From Bifidobacterium apri (lineage in GTDB: Bacteria > Actinomycetota > Actinomycetes > Actinomycetales > Bifidobacteriaceae), in the NCBI RefSeq assembly GCF_009299485.1, contig NZ_WBSO01000010.1, positions 1-64,000 on the forward strand: 64,000 nucleotides of DNA, in the 5' to 3' direction. The notes below the pieces were generated by a model. The model searched no databases and had not been told where the DNA came from. It worked only from the letters and a program-made list of their open reading frames with translations. The number at the start of each line of letters is the position of its first letter. Positions within the stretch are counted from its first letter, which is position 1. The position numbers and the translations under genes are program-made. Positions 55,683-64,000 of the stretch are shown one piece after another.

Positions 55683-56307
55683 GATATTTCCTTCGTGTGA
55701 TTCTTCCTGTTGCCGGTTAGCGTAGTCCGCCGGAAGTCCCCGTGCAAGCATTGCCGCGTGGGCGTCGGCAGAGAGCGGGAGACGGGGTACTGTCCGGCCC
55801 GGACGATGCTGTCTGTGCTCGCCCCGACGCCATCTCCTCTACAAACTGGTTGCGCTAAGCGGGCTGTCAGCGTAGCTGGTTTGTATAGCTTCTCGAACTG
55901 GTTGCGCTGAGGGGGTTGTCAGCGTGGCTGGTTTGTGTGTTGGTGGTGGATTCTTCTACAAACTGGTTACGCTAAGCGGGCCGTCAGCGTAGCTGGTTTG
56001 TATAGCTTCTCGAACTGGTTACGCTGAGGGGGTTGTCGGTGTGGCTGGTTTGTATAGCTTCTCGAACTGGTTACGCTGAGGGAGTTGTCAGTGTAGCTGG
56101 TTTGTGTGTTGGTGGTGGATTCTTCTACAAACTGGTTACGCTGAGGGAGTTGTCAGCGTAGCTAGTTTGTAGAGAGAAGCGTCCGGATGCGGCACACTCG
56201 ATTCCCGGTGTCGGTAGAGGTTCCTGCCGACGCTGGGCGCCCTCTAAGTGTTGGTGGAGGGTTGTGCCGACGCTGGGTAGCTTGCGGGGCGGGCGTAAGC
56301 TGGCGGT
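55683..56307. other. Intergenic region occupied by a composite repeat element
   Basis: About 480 of these 625 bp are the second copy of the composite array. The rest contains the start regions of the divergent pncB and Pr6Pr genes. No gene is supported. Confidence 0.6.
55801..56280. repeat. Composite array element, copy 2, inverted relative to copy 1
   Basis: CAAACTGG or CGAACTGG left arms lie at 55843, 55895, 55960, 56012, 56064 and 56129, with spacings of 52, 65, 52, 52 and 65. All are paired with GCGTAGCTGGTTTGT-type right arms. Then come a linker (56164-56195) identical at 31 of 32 positions to the complement of 53351-53382, and two or three CGACGCTGGG units to about 56280. The left end (GGACGATG, then CCCCGACGCCATCTCCTCTA) also matches the complement of the copy-1 end near 53540-53600. 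Confidence 0.8.
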
Positions 56308-56940
56308 ATGAGATTCATAGCGGGTGTCTGGCGGCTGGCGATCGCCGCGTTGTGCTTTGTCGGCACATATGAGGCGTGGACGATTCCCAATCGGTGGGTA
56401 TATTTCACATTCCAAACGGGATTCATGCTTGGGCTGGTCATGCTCTGGTCCGGAGCTGCAAGCCTGCTGAAAGGTATCCAGCCGCCCGCCTGGCTCAAAG
56501 GCTGTCTGACAGTGTACGCGATCATCACAGCGCTCGTCGCATTCCTACTGATGCCGCCGGACGACCCACATTACGTGCCCCAAGTACTCGGCATCATGAC
56601 CAATACGATGCTGCACCGCATCGCACCAGTGATGGCGGTGATCGATTTCCTCCTCTTCGACCCGCACCGGCGATTCAAACCCAGCTACGTGCTCAGCTGG
56701 ATGGGCTACTTCCCGATCTACCTTGCGTTCGTCGTGATCCGGGCGCAACTATGGCCGTATTCGGGCCCGTCGGTCGGCGGCAACCCATACCCGTACACTT
56801 TCATCGATCTGGGACAGCTGGGATGGAGCCAGTTCATCGTCAACGTCGTGGAGCTCGCCATCGGTTTTCTCCTGGTTGCGCTCGCCGTATTCCTTATCGA
56901 TCGGATCCTTCCCGAAAAATCATTGTTGCGCTCGCAGTGA
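56308..56940 (+). CDS. Pr6Pr family membrane protein
   Basis: This 210-residue integral membrane protein with six predicted helices matches the actinobacterial Pr6Pr pattern. Conserved features are WVYFTFQTGFMLGLVMLW, a loop around MTNTMLHRIAPVMAVIDFLLFDP, and PIYLAFVVIRAQLWPYSG. No catalytic or transport function is established for the family. The ATG at 56308 is used; the ribosome-binding site is weak. It precedes rph in the same direction by about 120 bp. Confidence 0.82.
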   Translation: MRFIAGVWRLAIAALCFVGTYEAWTIPNRWVYFTFQTGFMLGLVMLWSGAASLLKGIQPPAWLKGCLTVYAIITALVAFLLMPPDDPHYVPQVLGIMTNTMLHRIAPVMAVIDFLLFDPHRRFKPSYVLSWMGYFPIYLAFVVIRAQLWPYSGPSVGGNPYPYTFIDLGQLGWSQFIVNVVELAIGFLLVALAVFLIDRILPEKSLLRSQ

Positions 56941-57060
56941 GCTGTGCCGCGCGATGCGGTCGCGGTGAAGCGGACGTTCCGCTGTGCTAGGTTGAGAGCG
57001 TACGAAGGATGATACGCCGGTAGGGCCGGCACATTGCAGATGAAGGAACACGAGGCAGAC

Positions 57061-57882
57061 ATGACACAGGCGGATTCCGCGTTCGGCAACACCACCGAGA
57101 ACAGCGCCAAGGGCGATGCGCAATCACGACTCGCTTTGGAAGTCGATATGAATCTCACGCGAGCAGACGGACGGAAAGTCAATGAGCTGCGTCCCGTACA
57201 CATCACCCGGCATTTCACCGAGCCGCCGGAAGGCTCCGTGCTCATCGAATGCGGGCATACGCGCGTCATGTGCACAGCGACATTCACGCCGTCCGTACCG
57301 CGTTGGCGCAAGGACAGCGGGCTGGGCTGGGTGACTGCGGAATACGCGATGCTGCCACGTGCAACCTCCGAGCGTACCGACCGTGAATCAGTCAAAGGCA
57401 AGATCGGCGGCAGAACCCATGAAATCAGCCGTCTGATCGGGCGTTGTCTGCGCGGCGTCATCGACATGAAAGCGTTGGGGGAGAACCAAATCCAACTTGA
57501 TTGCGATGTCCTGCAAGCGGATGGCGGCACACGTACCGCATCGATTACCGGCGCGTATGTCGCGCTCGTCGACGCGCTGCGCTGGGCTGAGAAGAACGGG
57601 CACATCAAGTCCGCTGACAAGGTGATCAAGGACGCGGTGTCCGCGGTGTCGGTTGGCGTGATTGACGGCAAACCGATGTTGGATCTGCCGTATGTGGAGG
57701 ACAGCAAGGCGATGACCGACATGAATGTCGCCATGACCGGCTCCGGCGCGTTCATTGAAATCCAAGGCACCGCGGAGCATCGCCCGTTCACGCGCGCCGA
57801 GCTCGGCATTCTGCTTGATCTCGCCGAAAAAGGCAATCGCGAACTGCAAGCAGCCCAAGCCGAGGCGCTCGCCTTGGACTGA
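57061..57882 (+). CDS. rph: Ribonuclease PH
   Basis: RNase PH removes 3' nucleotides from tRNA precursors using phosphate. The 273-residue protein has [19 protein letters not shown] and [19 protein letters not shown]. It also has the active-site region [18 protein letters not shown] ([18 protein letters not shown]) and [21 protein letters not shown] 29-residue N-terminal extension precedes the family start. The ATG at 57061 follows GAGGC; starting at the internal ATG (57148) would give the usual length. It is followed 170 bp later by rdgB, a common pairing. Confidence 0.94.
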   Translation: MTQADSAFGNTTENSAKGDAQSRLALEVDMNLTRADGRKVNELRPVHITRHFTEPPEGSVLIECGHTRVMCTATFTPSVPRWRKDSGLGWVTAEYAMLPRATSERTDRESVKGKIGGRTHEISRLIGRCLRGVIDMKALGENQIQLDCDVLQADGGTRTASITGAYVALVDALRWAEKNGHIKSADKVIKDAVSAVSVGVIDGKPMLDLPYVEDSKAMTDMNVAMTGSGAFIEIQGTAEHRPFTRAELGILLDLAEKGNRELQAAQAEALALD

Positions 57883-58051
57883 TCGGTGGCGGTTGTGGTG
57901 CCGGTGTTGAGGTTCCAAGGTGTCGGTCGTGTTTGATCCGACATCTCGCACGGGCCGCCATGGAATCGGATGATGCCGAATGCTGCGAATCCATCGTTCT
58001 ACGATTGCCTAACTCACTATCGCCCACTGTCGTCCTACGAAAGGATCACCT

Positions 58052-58729
58052 ATGACGCTCACCATCGTTGTCGCCTCGCACAATGAGGGCAAACTGGCGG
58101 AAATCCGGCGGATTCTCGCCGAAGATCTCGCCGGCACACCGATTGAACTCGTTTCTGCTGGCTCGCTCGGGCTGCCGGATCCTGTCGAGACTGGCGTCAC
58201 TTTCCAGGAGAACGCGTTGCTCAAAGCCCGGTTTGTCGCGCAACGTTCCGGTATGCCGGCGATTGCCGACGATTCGGGGCTGATTGTGGACGTCATGGGT
58301 GCCGCGCCCGGTATTCTGTCCGCGCGCTGGGCAGGCGAGCACGGTAATGATGCTGCGAATAACGAGCTGCTGCTCAAACAGATCGCCGACATTCCCGACG
58401 ACAAGCGGACGGCCAGATTCCGTTGCGCGGCGGCGCTCGCAGTGCCGGGTTCGGGGGCGGATGCCGACGGGTTGCATCTCTTGGTTTCCGAGCATGTGGA
58501 AATCGGCGAGATGCCGGGCAGAATTATCCGCGAGCCGCGTGGGGAGTACGGTTTCGGCTATGACCCGCTGTTTGTGCCGGATAATCAGCCCGCGCGGGCG
58601 GCCGGTGGTTCCGAGTTGACATCAGCTGAGATGAGTGCGGATGAGAAGAATGCGATATCGCACCGCGGCAAGGCGTTGAAAGCTCTGGTTCCGGCCATCG
58701 CTGTCATCGTGCGTGCGGCGGCGCGGTAA
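58052..58729 (+). CDS. rdgB: XTP/dITP diphosphatase (Ham1/RdgB family)
   Basis: RdgB removes non-canonical purine nucleotides (ITP, dITP, XTP) from the pool. The 225-residue protein has the N-terminal substrate loop VVASHNEGKLAEIRRIL, then TFQENALLKARFVAQ, the catalytic PAIADDSGLIVDVMG, and a C-terminal part with YGFGYDPLFVPD and ISHRGKALKAL. The ATG at 58052 follows GAAAGGATC. It lies downstream of rph. Confidence 0.95.
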   Translation: MTLTIVVASHNEGKLAEIRRILAEDLAGTPIELVSAGSLGLPDPVETGVTFQENALLKARFVAQRSGMPAIADDSGLIVDVMGAAPGILSARWAGEHGNDAANNELLLKQIADIPDDKRTARFRCAAALAVPGSGADADGLHLLVSEHVEIGEMPGRIIREPRGEYGFGYDPLFVPDNQPARAAGGSELTSAEMSADEKNAISHRGKALKALVPAIAVIVRAAAR

Positions 58730-59156
58730 GCTGCGTGTGACGAGCGAGGTGAGATGCACCGTAGTGGACGGTGTCCGCGGCAGTGCGGTGCTGCTGTGAT
58801 GTGCTGCGGCGCTGTGGTGATGTGGTGCTGCGGCGGTTGAACGCCGAGTGCCCGGCAATCAGCCGATAAGCCTGTATCTCCGGTTTGCTGTGTGGCGCGC
58901 ATCACATAGTGCGGGAGATGCGGGTATATCTTCCGCATGTTGCTCGGGTTGAGAGTGCATCTTCGGGTTGCTGTGGTGCCGGCATTCCGGCTGCTGCGAG
59001 ATGGAGCGCTATCTCCGATTTCCTGTGCTGCTGGCTTTGCACAGTCCCCAAGACACAGTGACAAAGCGGTGATGTTGCCCGAGTTAGGCCGGTATCACCG
59101 GGTTTCTGTGCCTTCGATATTCCAGGACCTGGCGGTTACGTTGATATTCATCGCGT
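58730..59156. other. Intergenic region, degenerate repeats, no gene
   Basis: Between the convergent rdgB and AEC transporter genes. TGCTG-rich low-complexity sequence lies at about 58790-58840, then GCGAGATGG and TATCTCC segments (about 58870-59030) loosely like the array at 32-32.6 kb. No terminator is evident. Confidence 0.45.
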
Positions 59157-60158
59157 TCAGCCGAACAGCACCATGTGAGCGACGGTCATGAGCGTCAACG
59201 ACACCGCGGCGGTCAAGGCGAGCGAGAACCCTGCCAGCCGTGCATTGCCGAGCACTTTGTCGGTGAACATCGTTGAGAATACGGCGATCGGGGCGAGAGC
59301 ACACAGTGCGACCGCCTGCCGCACCGCGGTGTCGAACGGCAGCAGGAACCATGCGGCGGCGGCGAATGCGATGCCGCACGGCAGCCGCCACACCAGCACT
59401 TCGAGAACGGCACGGACATCAGTGCGGCTCGCCGGCATATCCATCAGCATGCCGACCATCAGCATCGCACACAGCGAGTTGGCGTTGGCGAAGGGTTGCG
59501 CGATATCGGCGATGACAGTCGGAATGCGGATACCCACAATCATCAGGACAATCATCACCGCGTATACGTCGAACGACACCGAGGAGACGAATCCGCGCAC
59601 AATACGACGTCCCAAGGTGCGCCGTGCGAGCCGTCGGGCGTCCCGATCCACCGGACGCTGGTAGGGCAGTGTCGGCGCATCGCCCGCATGCTGTTCGGCG
59701 AGTGTCATTCCTGGCGCGATGTGCAGCAGCGTCTGGGTGAGCACATTCGTGCCAGCTGCCACCATGATGCAATTGCCGACATCGAACATGGCTGCCGGCA
59801 CCAATGCCGATGGTCCGTAGAACGCTTGGAGCACGGGAAAACAGAAGCAGCCGACATTGAATCCGGCGCCATTGAGCATGACAAACGCGCGTTGCGATAC
59901 CGGGCGATGTCGGGTGGCAAGGAAAATCAGCGCGGGTGGCACTGCCGCGGCGGCGAAGCCGAAGAGCGAAATCCACAGCAGACGGATGTCATGTGGCTGT
60001 GTGGCGAATGAGTAGATGATGGCGCCGGGCAGGATGAGATTGAACTCTGCGGTTTGCAACACCCGGTAATCACGCGGACCGAACAGTCCGAACCGTTTGA
60101 ACACATAGCCCACAACGATGATGAGCAGCAGGGTGATTGGCTGGATGAGTGTGTGCAC
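59157..60158 (-). CDS. AEC (auxin efflux carrier) family transporter
   Basis: The 333-residue membrane protein of the AEC family has about ten helices in two five-helix halves. The N-terminal half begins LIQPITLLLIIVVGYVFKRFG and includes EFNLILPGAIIYSFA. The middle contains NGAGFNVGCFCFPVLQAFYG. Bacterial members transport organic acids such as malate or malonate, or amino-acid derivatives; the substrate here is unknown. The start is a GTG at 60158 with GGGGAGG at good spacing. The microprotein gene lies directly upstream on the same strand, but its terminator separates the two. Confidence 0.86.
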   Translation of the reverse strand: MHTLIQPITLLLIIVVGYVFKRFGLFGPRDYRVLQTAEFNLILPGAIIYSFATQPHDIRLLWISLFGFAAAAVPPALIFLATRHRPVSQRAFVMLNGAGFNVGCFCFPVLQAFYGPSALVPAAMFDVGNCIMVAAGTNVLTQTLLHIAPGMTLAEQHAGDAPTLPYQRPVDRDARRLARRTLGRRIVRGFVSSVSFDVYAVMIVLMIVGIRIPTVIADIAQPFANANSLCAMLMVGMLMDMPASRTDVRAVLEVLVWRLPCGIAFAAAAWFLLPFDTAVRQAVALCALAPIAVFSTMFTDKVLGNARLAGFSLALTAAVSLTLMTVAHMVLFG

Positions 60159-60323
60159 GCCTTTCCTCCCCGTGACGGCCTGTGATGCGTGGTCACGTTC
60201 TCATCATAGGAGGCGTCGGTACGACGTGTGCGATATGTCCCAGGGGCGTGCGGAAGCCCAAGGCATTGTGTATCGTCTCGCTGGTGTCGCGTCGTGTGGA
60301 CGGCATGTTGGCCGGAAAACAAG

Positions 60324-60346
60324 GAGGAGGCCGGTTAGGCCTCCTC
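60324..60346 (-). terminator. Rho-independent terminator of the microprotein gene
   Basis: On the minus strand GAGGAGGCC, loop TAACC, GGCCTCCTC is followed by CTTGTTTT. The stem is 9 bp and the tail U-rich. The microprotein stop codon TAA lies in the loop. Confidence 0.85.
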
Positions 60347-60433
60347 GTGATCGTCGTCGTTGTCGCTGCTTTCCGACATGAGCCGGTCAAGCGCGGCGAG
60401 CGTTGAATCCATTCTGAGTATTTGCTCAGTCAT
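60335..60433 (-). CDS. 32-residue acidic microprotein
   Basis: The ATG at 60433 follows a strong ribosome-binding site (AAGGAAGAG, about 6 bp spacing). The frame runs 32 codons to TAA. The product starts MTEQILRMDSTLAALDRLM, probably one amphipathic helix, and ends in a Ser/Asp/Glu-rich acidic tail (SESSDNDDDHEEA). There is no Cys and no signal peptide. The stop codon sits in the loop of a terminator hairpin with a U-tail, so the transcript seems to end right at the gene. No known family is recognised. The AEC transporter lies just downstream; a functional link is only a guess. Confidence 0.7.
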   Translation of the reverse strand: MTEQILRMDSTLAALDRLMSESSDNDDDHEEA

Positions 60434-60978
60434 GGTCTGCTCTTCCTTTCTTGATTGATGATGGTAATGAGATGTGTCGGAATTGTCCGACGGGGCGCAA
60501 ATGAGCGCAATCATGAATATACCTGCCTCAAGCGTCGCCGACGTGAATGGCGGGCTGATTTCACGGTAACTTTACGAAATGATTGCGTTACCAATCAAGG
60601 GATGACAGCGTTCTTTTCCTTGTGATCATGGGGATTCGAACAGTTGTTGGAGGAGTTGCGCACGTTGTGGATGCCATCGTTTGCATGATCTGGCGCACAC
60701 TGTGTTTTGCTGTACGCGCAGCCGGGTTCGCGGCGGGTGGCGCAGTGCGGGAGCGTGCGTGGTGCCGTGCGGAGTCCGGAAGCCTGGTGGACATCGGACA
60801 ATGCGCATGTGGTGCGCGCGATGGACATGGTTCGTGCCACGTCCGCACCGCCGGATCCGGATATTTGTTTTCGAAGGCGTGGCCCATCGGATTGTTTTCG
60901 GCACGGACTCGCTTGGAATGATGCGGATGCCGATGGGTTGATGCGGCTGGCTTGGGAGGGTGATACATTGGACGGGTC
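60434..60978. other. Intergenic region before tRNA-Leu
   Basis: No supported gene in 545 bp. The left part should hold the promoter of the microprotein gene on the minus strand (AT-richer at about 60490-60600). A TTG-started frame at 60583-60921 has no family character. GC-rich palindromic stretches (GCGCATGTGGTGCGC at about 60803-60820) occur. No obvious tRNA promoter was found. Confidence 0.45.
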
Positions 60979-61059
60979 GCGCGCGTGGCGGAACTGGTAG
61001 ACGCGCAGGATTTAGGTTCCTGTGACTTTGTCGTGAGGGTTCGACTCCCTTCGCGCGCA
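60979..61059 (+). tRNA. tRNA-Leu (anticodon TAG)
   Basis: The acceptor stem GCGCGCG (60979-60985) pairs with CGCGCGC (61052-61058), with discriminator A at 61059. The anticodon arm CAGGA-TTTAGGT-TCCTG gives TAG. A long variable arm (TGACTTTGTCG) and T-arm GGGTTCGACTCCC are present, as expected for a type II leucine tRNA. No CCA is encoded. Confidence 0.95.
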
Positions 61060-61067
61060 CGATTGCG

Positions 61068-61100
61068 GAACCGGTCGAAAGCGGCCGGTTCTTCTGCTTT
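61068..61100 (+). terminator. Terminator after tRNA-Leu
   Basis: GAACCGG (61068-61074) pairs with CCGGTTC (61085-61091), followed by TTCTGCTTTT. Confidence 0.75.
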
Positions 61101-61249
61101 TCCAGTGGTTTCGCGGCATGTCGACACCGTTCTCATTCCCGGCATTTCTTGTGTTTTGTAGTGTTTTTTCCGCACAACAGTGGCGGAATGCGGGCGATGA
61201 TTGTTTCGCTGCCGGATACTATGGGAATTGGCGCAGCAACGCCGTCGAT

Positions 61250-61278
61250 TTGGCAATATCTGCAGGTTCCGGTATAGT
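61250..61278 (+). promoter_or_regulatory. Sigma-70-type promoter of tRNA-Thr
   Basis: TTGGCA (61250-61255) and TATAGT (61273-61278) are separated by 17 bp, about 40 bp before the tRNA. Confidence 0.75.
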
Positions 61279-61320
61279 AAAGGACTTGTGCGCGAGGAGC
61301 GTATGCTTCTCGGGCAACAT

Positions 61321-61393
61321 GCCACTTTAGCTCAGTCGGTAGAGCGGCTCACTCGTAATGAGCAGGTCGACAGTTCGATTCTGTCAAGTGGCT
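61321..61393 (+). tRNA. tRNA-Thr (anticodon CGT)
   Basis: The acceptor stem GCCACTT (61321-61327) pairs with AAGTGGC (61386-61392), discriminator T. The anticodon arm GCTCA-CTCGTAA-TGAGC gives CGT. The D-arm GCTCAGTCGGTAGAGC and T-arm GACAGTTCGATTCTGTC are canonical. It is a single gene with its own promoter and terminator. Confidence 0.96.
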
Positions 61394-61398
61394 CCGGT

Positions 61399-61431
61399 AC
61401 GGCGCGTCTACGGGCGCGCCGTTCTTGTTTT
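61399..61431 (+). terminator. Terminator after tRNA-Thr
   Basis: ACGGCGCG (61399-61406) pairs with CGCGCCGT (61415-61422), followed by TCTTGTTTT. Confidence 0.8.
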
Positions 61432-61635
61432 CTGCCCCGTCCGGTCTGCCCTGACCATGCCTTTCGCTCCTCCTTACGACGTGCCGCAAGTTCGTGTCGT
61501 GCATGCGTGCCGACGTCCATATCATCACTTGTCAGCGGTACGACGTGCCGCAAACCGTGCCGTCTGCCCATATCCTCTGCCCATATCGTCAGCCATATCA
61601 TCGTCTGTGCCATAAGCTTGTGCCACAATGGAGCC

Positions 61636-62868
61636 ATGAGCAGCATGATCGACGCGAACGCACAGCATGGTGAACCGCAAGACACTCCGGGCATGGCCGC
61701 GCAACGGCAGGAGCCGCAGCCGCAGGGCGGATACACGGAGACGGCCCGCGATCAGGATTTCTACGCGGTGATTCCCGCCGGCGGCACGGGGACTCGCTTG
61801 TGGCCGTTGAGTCGCGAAGCCAAACCGAAATTCCTGTACGATCTTCTCGGTCAAGGACGCACACTGATCCAATCCACCTACGACCGGCTGGAGCGTGTCG
61901 CCGGCGAGGGGCATGTCACGGTGAGCACGGGGTGGCGCCATGTGGCGGCGATTCGGGAGCAATTGCCTCAGCTTGCCGCGGAAGATATGTTTGCGGAACC
62001 GGTTCCGCGCGATTCCACTGCCGCGATTTGTCTTGCCGCCGCCGTGTTGGCGCGTCGCCATGGCGAGCGTGTCGTCGTCGGTTCGTTCGCCGCAGACCAT
62101 GTGATTCGAGGCGCGTCATCCTTCGCACGCGCGGTCCGCGAAGCTGTCGCCACGGCACGCGCCGGATACGTGACGACCATCGGTATCGCCGCCTCCCGCC
62201 CGTCCACGGCGTTCGGCTACATTCATCAAGGCCGTTCTCTCGCCGCAGACGTGCCGGAAGCCCCGAGCGCGCGGCTGGTGGAGCGTTTTGTCGAGAAGCC
62301 TGATGCTGCAACCGCCCAAGCCTACCTGTCCACCGGCGAATACCGTTGGAATGCGGGCATGTTCGTGATGCGTGCTGACGTTCTGCTTGCTCATCTGCGC
62401 GAATACAAGCCGCGTATGTATGATGCGATTTCGGCGATTGCGGATGCCTATCTTGTCGGGGCGGATGCGGTGGATGAGGCGATGGCGACGCACTGGTCGG
62501 GCATCGAGAAGATCGCGTTCGATTATGCTGTCGCCGAACCGTTGAGCGTCCAGGGCGGCGTGGCGATGATCCCGGGTGATTTCGGGTGGGATGACATCGG
62601 TGATTTCAATTCGGTTGCCGCGTTGCTGCCGAGTGCGAATGCGCAGAACATCAAGATTCTCGGCGATCGGGAATGCGTGTCGTATATCGATTCCGCCGGT
62701 GATGTGGTGGTGCCCGCCGCGGGGCGAACGATTGCATTGCTGGGCGTCAATGACATGGTGGTTGTGGACACGCCGGACGCGTTGCTGGTCGCTCCGCGCG
62801 CCCGAAGCCAAGAGGTCAAGAACATGGTTGCGCATCTGCGGCAGGAAGGCCGTGACGAACTGCTGTGA
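61636..62868 (+). CDS. manC: Mannose-1-phosphate guanylyltransferase
   Basis: The enzyme makes GDP-mannose from mannose 1-phosphate and GTP for cell-envelope glycans. The 410-residue protein has a disordered N-terminus of about 40 residues. The nucleotidyltransferase core is [20 protein letters not shown], then [20 protein letters not shown], and [13 protein letters not shown] followed by [14 protein letters not shown]. There is no phosphomannose isomerase domain, so it is the monofunctional type. The ATG at 61636 is preceded by GGAG at short spacing; an ATG at 61645 has better spacing. Long upstream in-frame extension through the tRNA is not real. Confidence 0.88.
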   Translation: MSSMIDANAQHGEPQDTPGMAAQRQEPQPQGGYTETARDQDFYAVIPAGGTGTRLWPLSREAKPKFLYDLLGQGRTLIQSTYDRLERVAGEGHVTVSTGWRHVAAIREQLPQLAAEDMFAEPVPRDSTAAICLAAAVLARRHGERVVVGSFAADHVIRGASSFARAVREAVATARAGYVTTIGIAASRPSTAFGYIHQGRSLAADVPEAPSARLVERFVEKPDAATAQAYLSTGEYRWNAGMFVMRADVLLAHLREYKPRMYDAISAIADAYLVGADAVDEAMATHWSGIEKIAFDYAVAEPLSVQGGVAMIPGDFGWDDIGDFNSVAALLPSANAQNIKILGDRECVSYIDSAGDVVVPAAGRTIALLGVNDMVVVDTPDALLVAPRARSQEVKNMVAHLRQEGRDELL

Positions 62869-63019
62869 CGGGTGCCGGCTTGCCGCCATATCAGGTTGTC
62901 CGGTTCTGTCCTATTTTGTGAGTATCTTGTCACATGGAAGCAAACGATGTCATTCCACTGCCGTGCGCCAGTCGCACACGCGCAACGACATCGCTTCGAT
63001 TATGAAGAAAGGACCAAGT

Positions 63020-64000
63020 ATGGCCATCAATCCGCCAGTTGACGCCACCAAGACTCCTGAGTGGGCTGCCCTGCAGAAGCACTATGACGAGCTGCAGAAC
63101 GAAGGCATCAGCCTCAAGAAGTGGTTCGCCGAGGATTCGAGCCGTGTGGACCAGCTGAGCTTCGATGCCGGCGACCTGCACTTCGATCTGTCCAAGAACC
63201 TGATCAAGCCGGAAACCCTCAAGCTGTTCGCCGACCTCGCCAAGGCTGTCAAGCTTGACGAGCGCACCAAGGCCATGTACACCGGCGTGCACATCAACAA
63301 CACTGAAGATCGCGCCGTGCTGCACACCGCGCTGCGCCGTCCGGTCGAGGATGAAGGCAAGTACATCGTCGACGGCCAGGATGTCGTCAAGGACGTGCGC
63401 GACACGCTGGACCGCATCTACGCGTTCGCCGACAAGGTCCGTTCCGGCGAATGGAAGGGCGTCACCGGCAAGAAGATCGAAACCGTGGTCAACATCGGCA
63501 TCGGCGGTTCCGACCTGGGTCCCGTCATGGTGTACGAAGCGCTCAAGCCGTACGCTGACGCCGGCATCTCCGCCCGCTACATCTCCAACATCGACCCGAA
63601 CGATCTGGCCGAGAAGACCAAGGGCCTCGACCCGGAGACCACCCTGTTCATCATCGTTTCCAAGACCTTCACCACGCTGGAAACCCTGACCAACGCCCGC
63701 GAAGCCCGCACTTGGCTGCTCGAAGAGCTCAAGGCCAAGGGCGCCATCGACGGCTCCGACGCACAGAACGCCGACGCCATCAAGAAGCACTTCGTCGCCG
63801 TCTCCACCAACCTGGAGAAGGTCGAGGAGTTCGGCATCGACCCGTCCAACGCCTTCGGCTTCTGGAACTGGGTCGGCGGCCGCTACTCCGTGGATTCCGC
63901 CGTCGGCACCTCCCTCGCCGTGGTCTTCGGCCCGGCCCGCTTCGAGGAGTTCCTGCACGGCTTCCATGAGATCGACGAGTACTTCGCCAACACCCCGTTC
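63020..64000 (+). CDS. pgi: Glucose-6-phosphate isomerase, 5' part
   Basis: The first 327 codons are present; the gene runs off the right edge with no stop. It starts [19 protein letters not shown]. It shows [20 protein letters not shown] (phosphate-binding), [17 protein letters not shown] and [18 protein letters not shown], the standard PGI signature regions. The enzyme converts glucose 6-phosphate to fructose 6-phosphate, which feeds the bifidobacterial fructose-6-phosphate phosphoketolase route. The ATG at 63020 follows AAAGGA. Its codon use is strongly biased to C-ending codons, as for a highly expressed gene. Confidence 0.97.
   Translation, partial: MAINPPVDATKTPEWAALQKHYDELQNEGISLKKWFAEDSSRVDQLSFDAGDLHFDLSKNLIKPETLKLFADLAKAVKLDERTKAMYTGVHINNTEDRAVLHTALRRPVEDEGKYIVDGQDVVKDVRDTLDRIYAFADKVRSGEWKGVTGKKIETVVNIGIGGSDLGPVMVYEALKPYADAGISARYISNIDPNDLAEKTKGLDPETTLFIIVSKTFTTLETLTNAREARTWLLEELKAKGAIDGSDAQNADAIKKHFVAVSTNLEKVEEFGIDPSNAFGFWNWVGGRYSVDSAVGTSLAVVFGPARFEEFLHGFHEIDEYFANTPF

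Noticed and set aside
58754-58840. 28-codon Cys-rich frame just after rdgB with a GAGGTGAG site
   Set aside because: The cysteines come from TGCTG low-complexity repeats; without conservation data it cannot be supported as a gene.
60583-60921. 112-codon frame before tRNA-Leu
   Set aside because: It needs a TTG start without a ribosome-binding site and has no recognisable sequence.
61201-61635. In-frame N-terminal extension of the guanylyltransferase
   Set aside because: It would translate through tRNA-Thr and its terminator; the ATG at 61636 gives the normal protein.

Overview
The window looks like a chromosomal segment of a Bifidobacterium. The evidence is a GC-rich (about 60 %) sequence, actinobacterial gene orders (rpsP-khpA-rimM; coaD, a SepIVA-like coiled-coil gene, yceD, rpmF, rnc; rpmB-recG-rsmD), LAxTG-type wall-sorting motifs, and proteins of bifidobacterial character (Pr6Pr family, DUF3039, DUF4190, DUF2974, DUF4143 ATPase). 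The species cannot be fixed from the sequence alone. No phage, insertion sequence, CRISPR array or rRNA operon was seen.

Layout. 0-4.3 kb: a hairpin-repeat array, an MscS channel, a DUF2974 hydrolase and a TetR regulator. 4.7-18.2 kb: a two-gene cell-surface operon. The first gene encodes a 2926-residue adhesin with about ten Cna-B and nine SpaA-like domains. The second encodes a wall-anchored GH13 alpha-amylase with starch-binding modules and seven InlB-type repeats. The two genes overlap by ATGA, and a palindromic candidate operator lies between the divergent tetR gene and the adhesin. 18.5-26.3 kb: a membrane protein, aspartate ammonia-lyase, a DUF4143 ATPase with tandem repeats in its promoter region, a UMF1-type transporter and an unusual PfkB-family kinase. 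26.5-41 kb: rpmB, recG, rsmD, a nitroreductase, trmD, a DUF4190 protein, rimM-khpA-rpsP, an EEP-family hydrolase, ffh and a CDF transporter. 41-56 kb: cysS, a glutamine amidotransferase, an ABC-F ATPase, ilvBN, rnc, rpmF, yceD, the SepIVA-like gene, coaD, a DUF3039 gene and pncB. 56-64 kb: a Pr6Pr membrane protein, rph-rdgB, an AEC transporter, a 32-codon acidic microprotein gene with its own terminator, tRNA-Leu(TAG), tRNA-Thr(CGT), a mannose-1-phosphate guanylyltransferase and the 5' part of pgi.

Most genes are housekeeping: translation (L28, L32, S16, RimM, TrmD, RsmD, CysS, two tRNAs), RNA processing (RNase III, RNase PH), SRP targeting, branched-chain amino acid, NAD and CoA synthesis, and the start of sugar-phosphate metabolism. 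The main accessory locus is the adhesin-amylase operon, which suggests attachment to a surface combined with starch breakdown at the cell surface.

The most striking structure outside genes is a set of intergenic arrays of short imperfect palindromes in at least four sequence families, each repeated at a near-constant period (about 40, 52 or 71-76 bp). Two composite arrays at about 53.2-53.6 kb and 55.8-56.3 kb are homologous over their flanks and lie in opposite orientation around the DUF3039 and pncB genes. I see no coding explanation for these arrays, and they are my main candidate for something undescribed.
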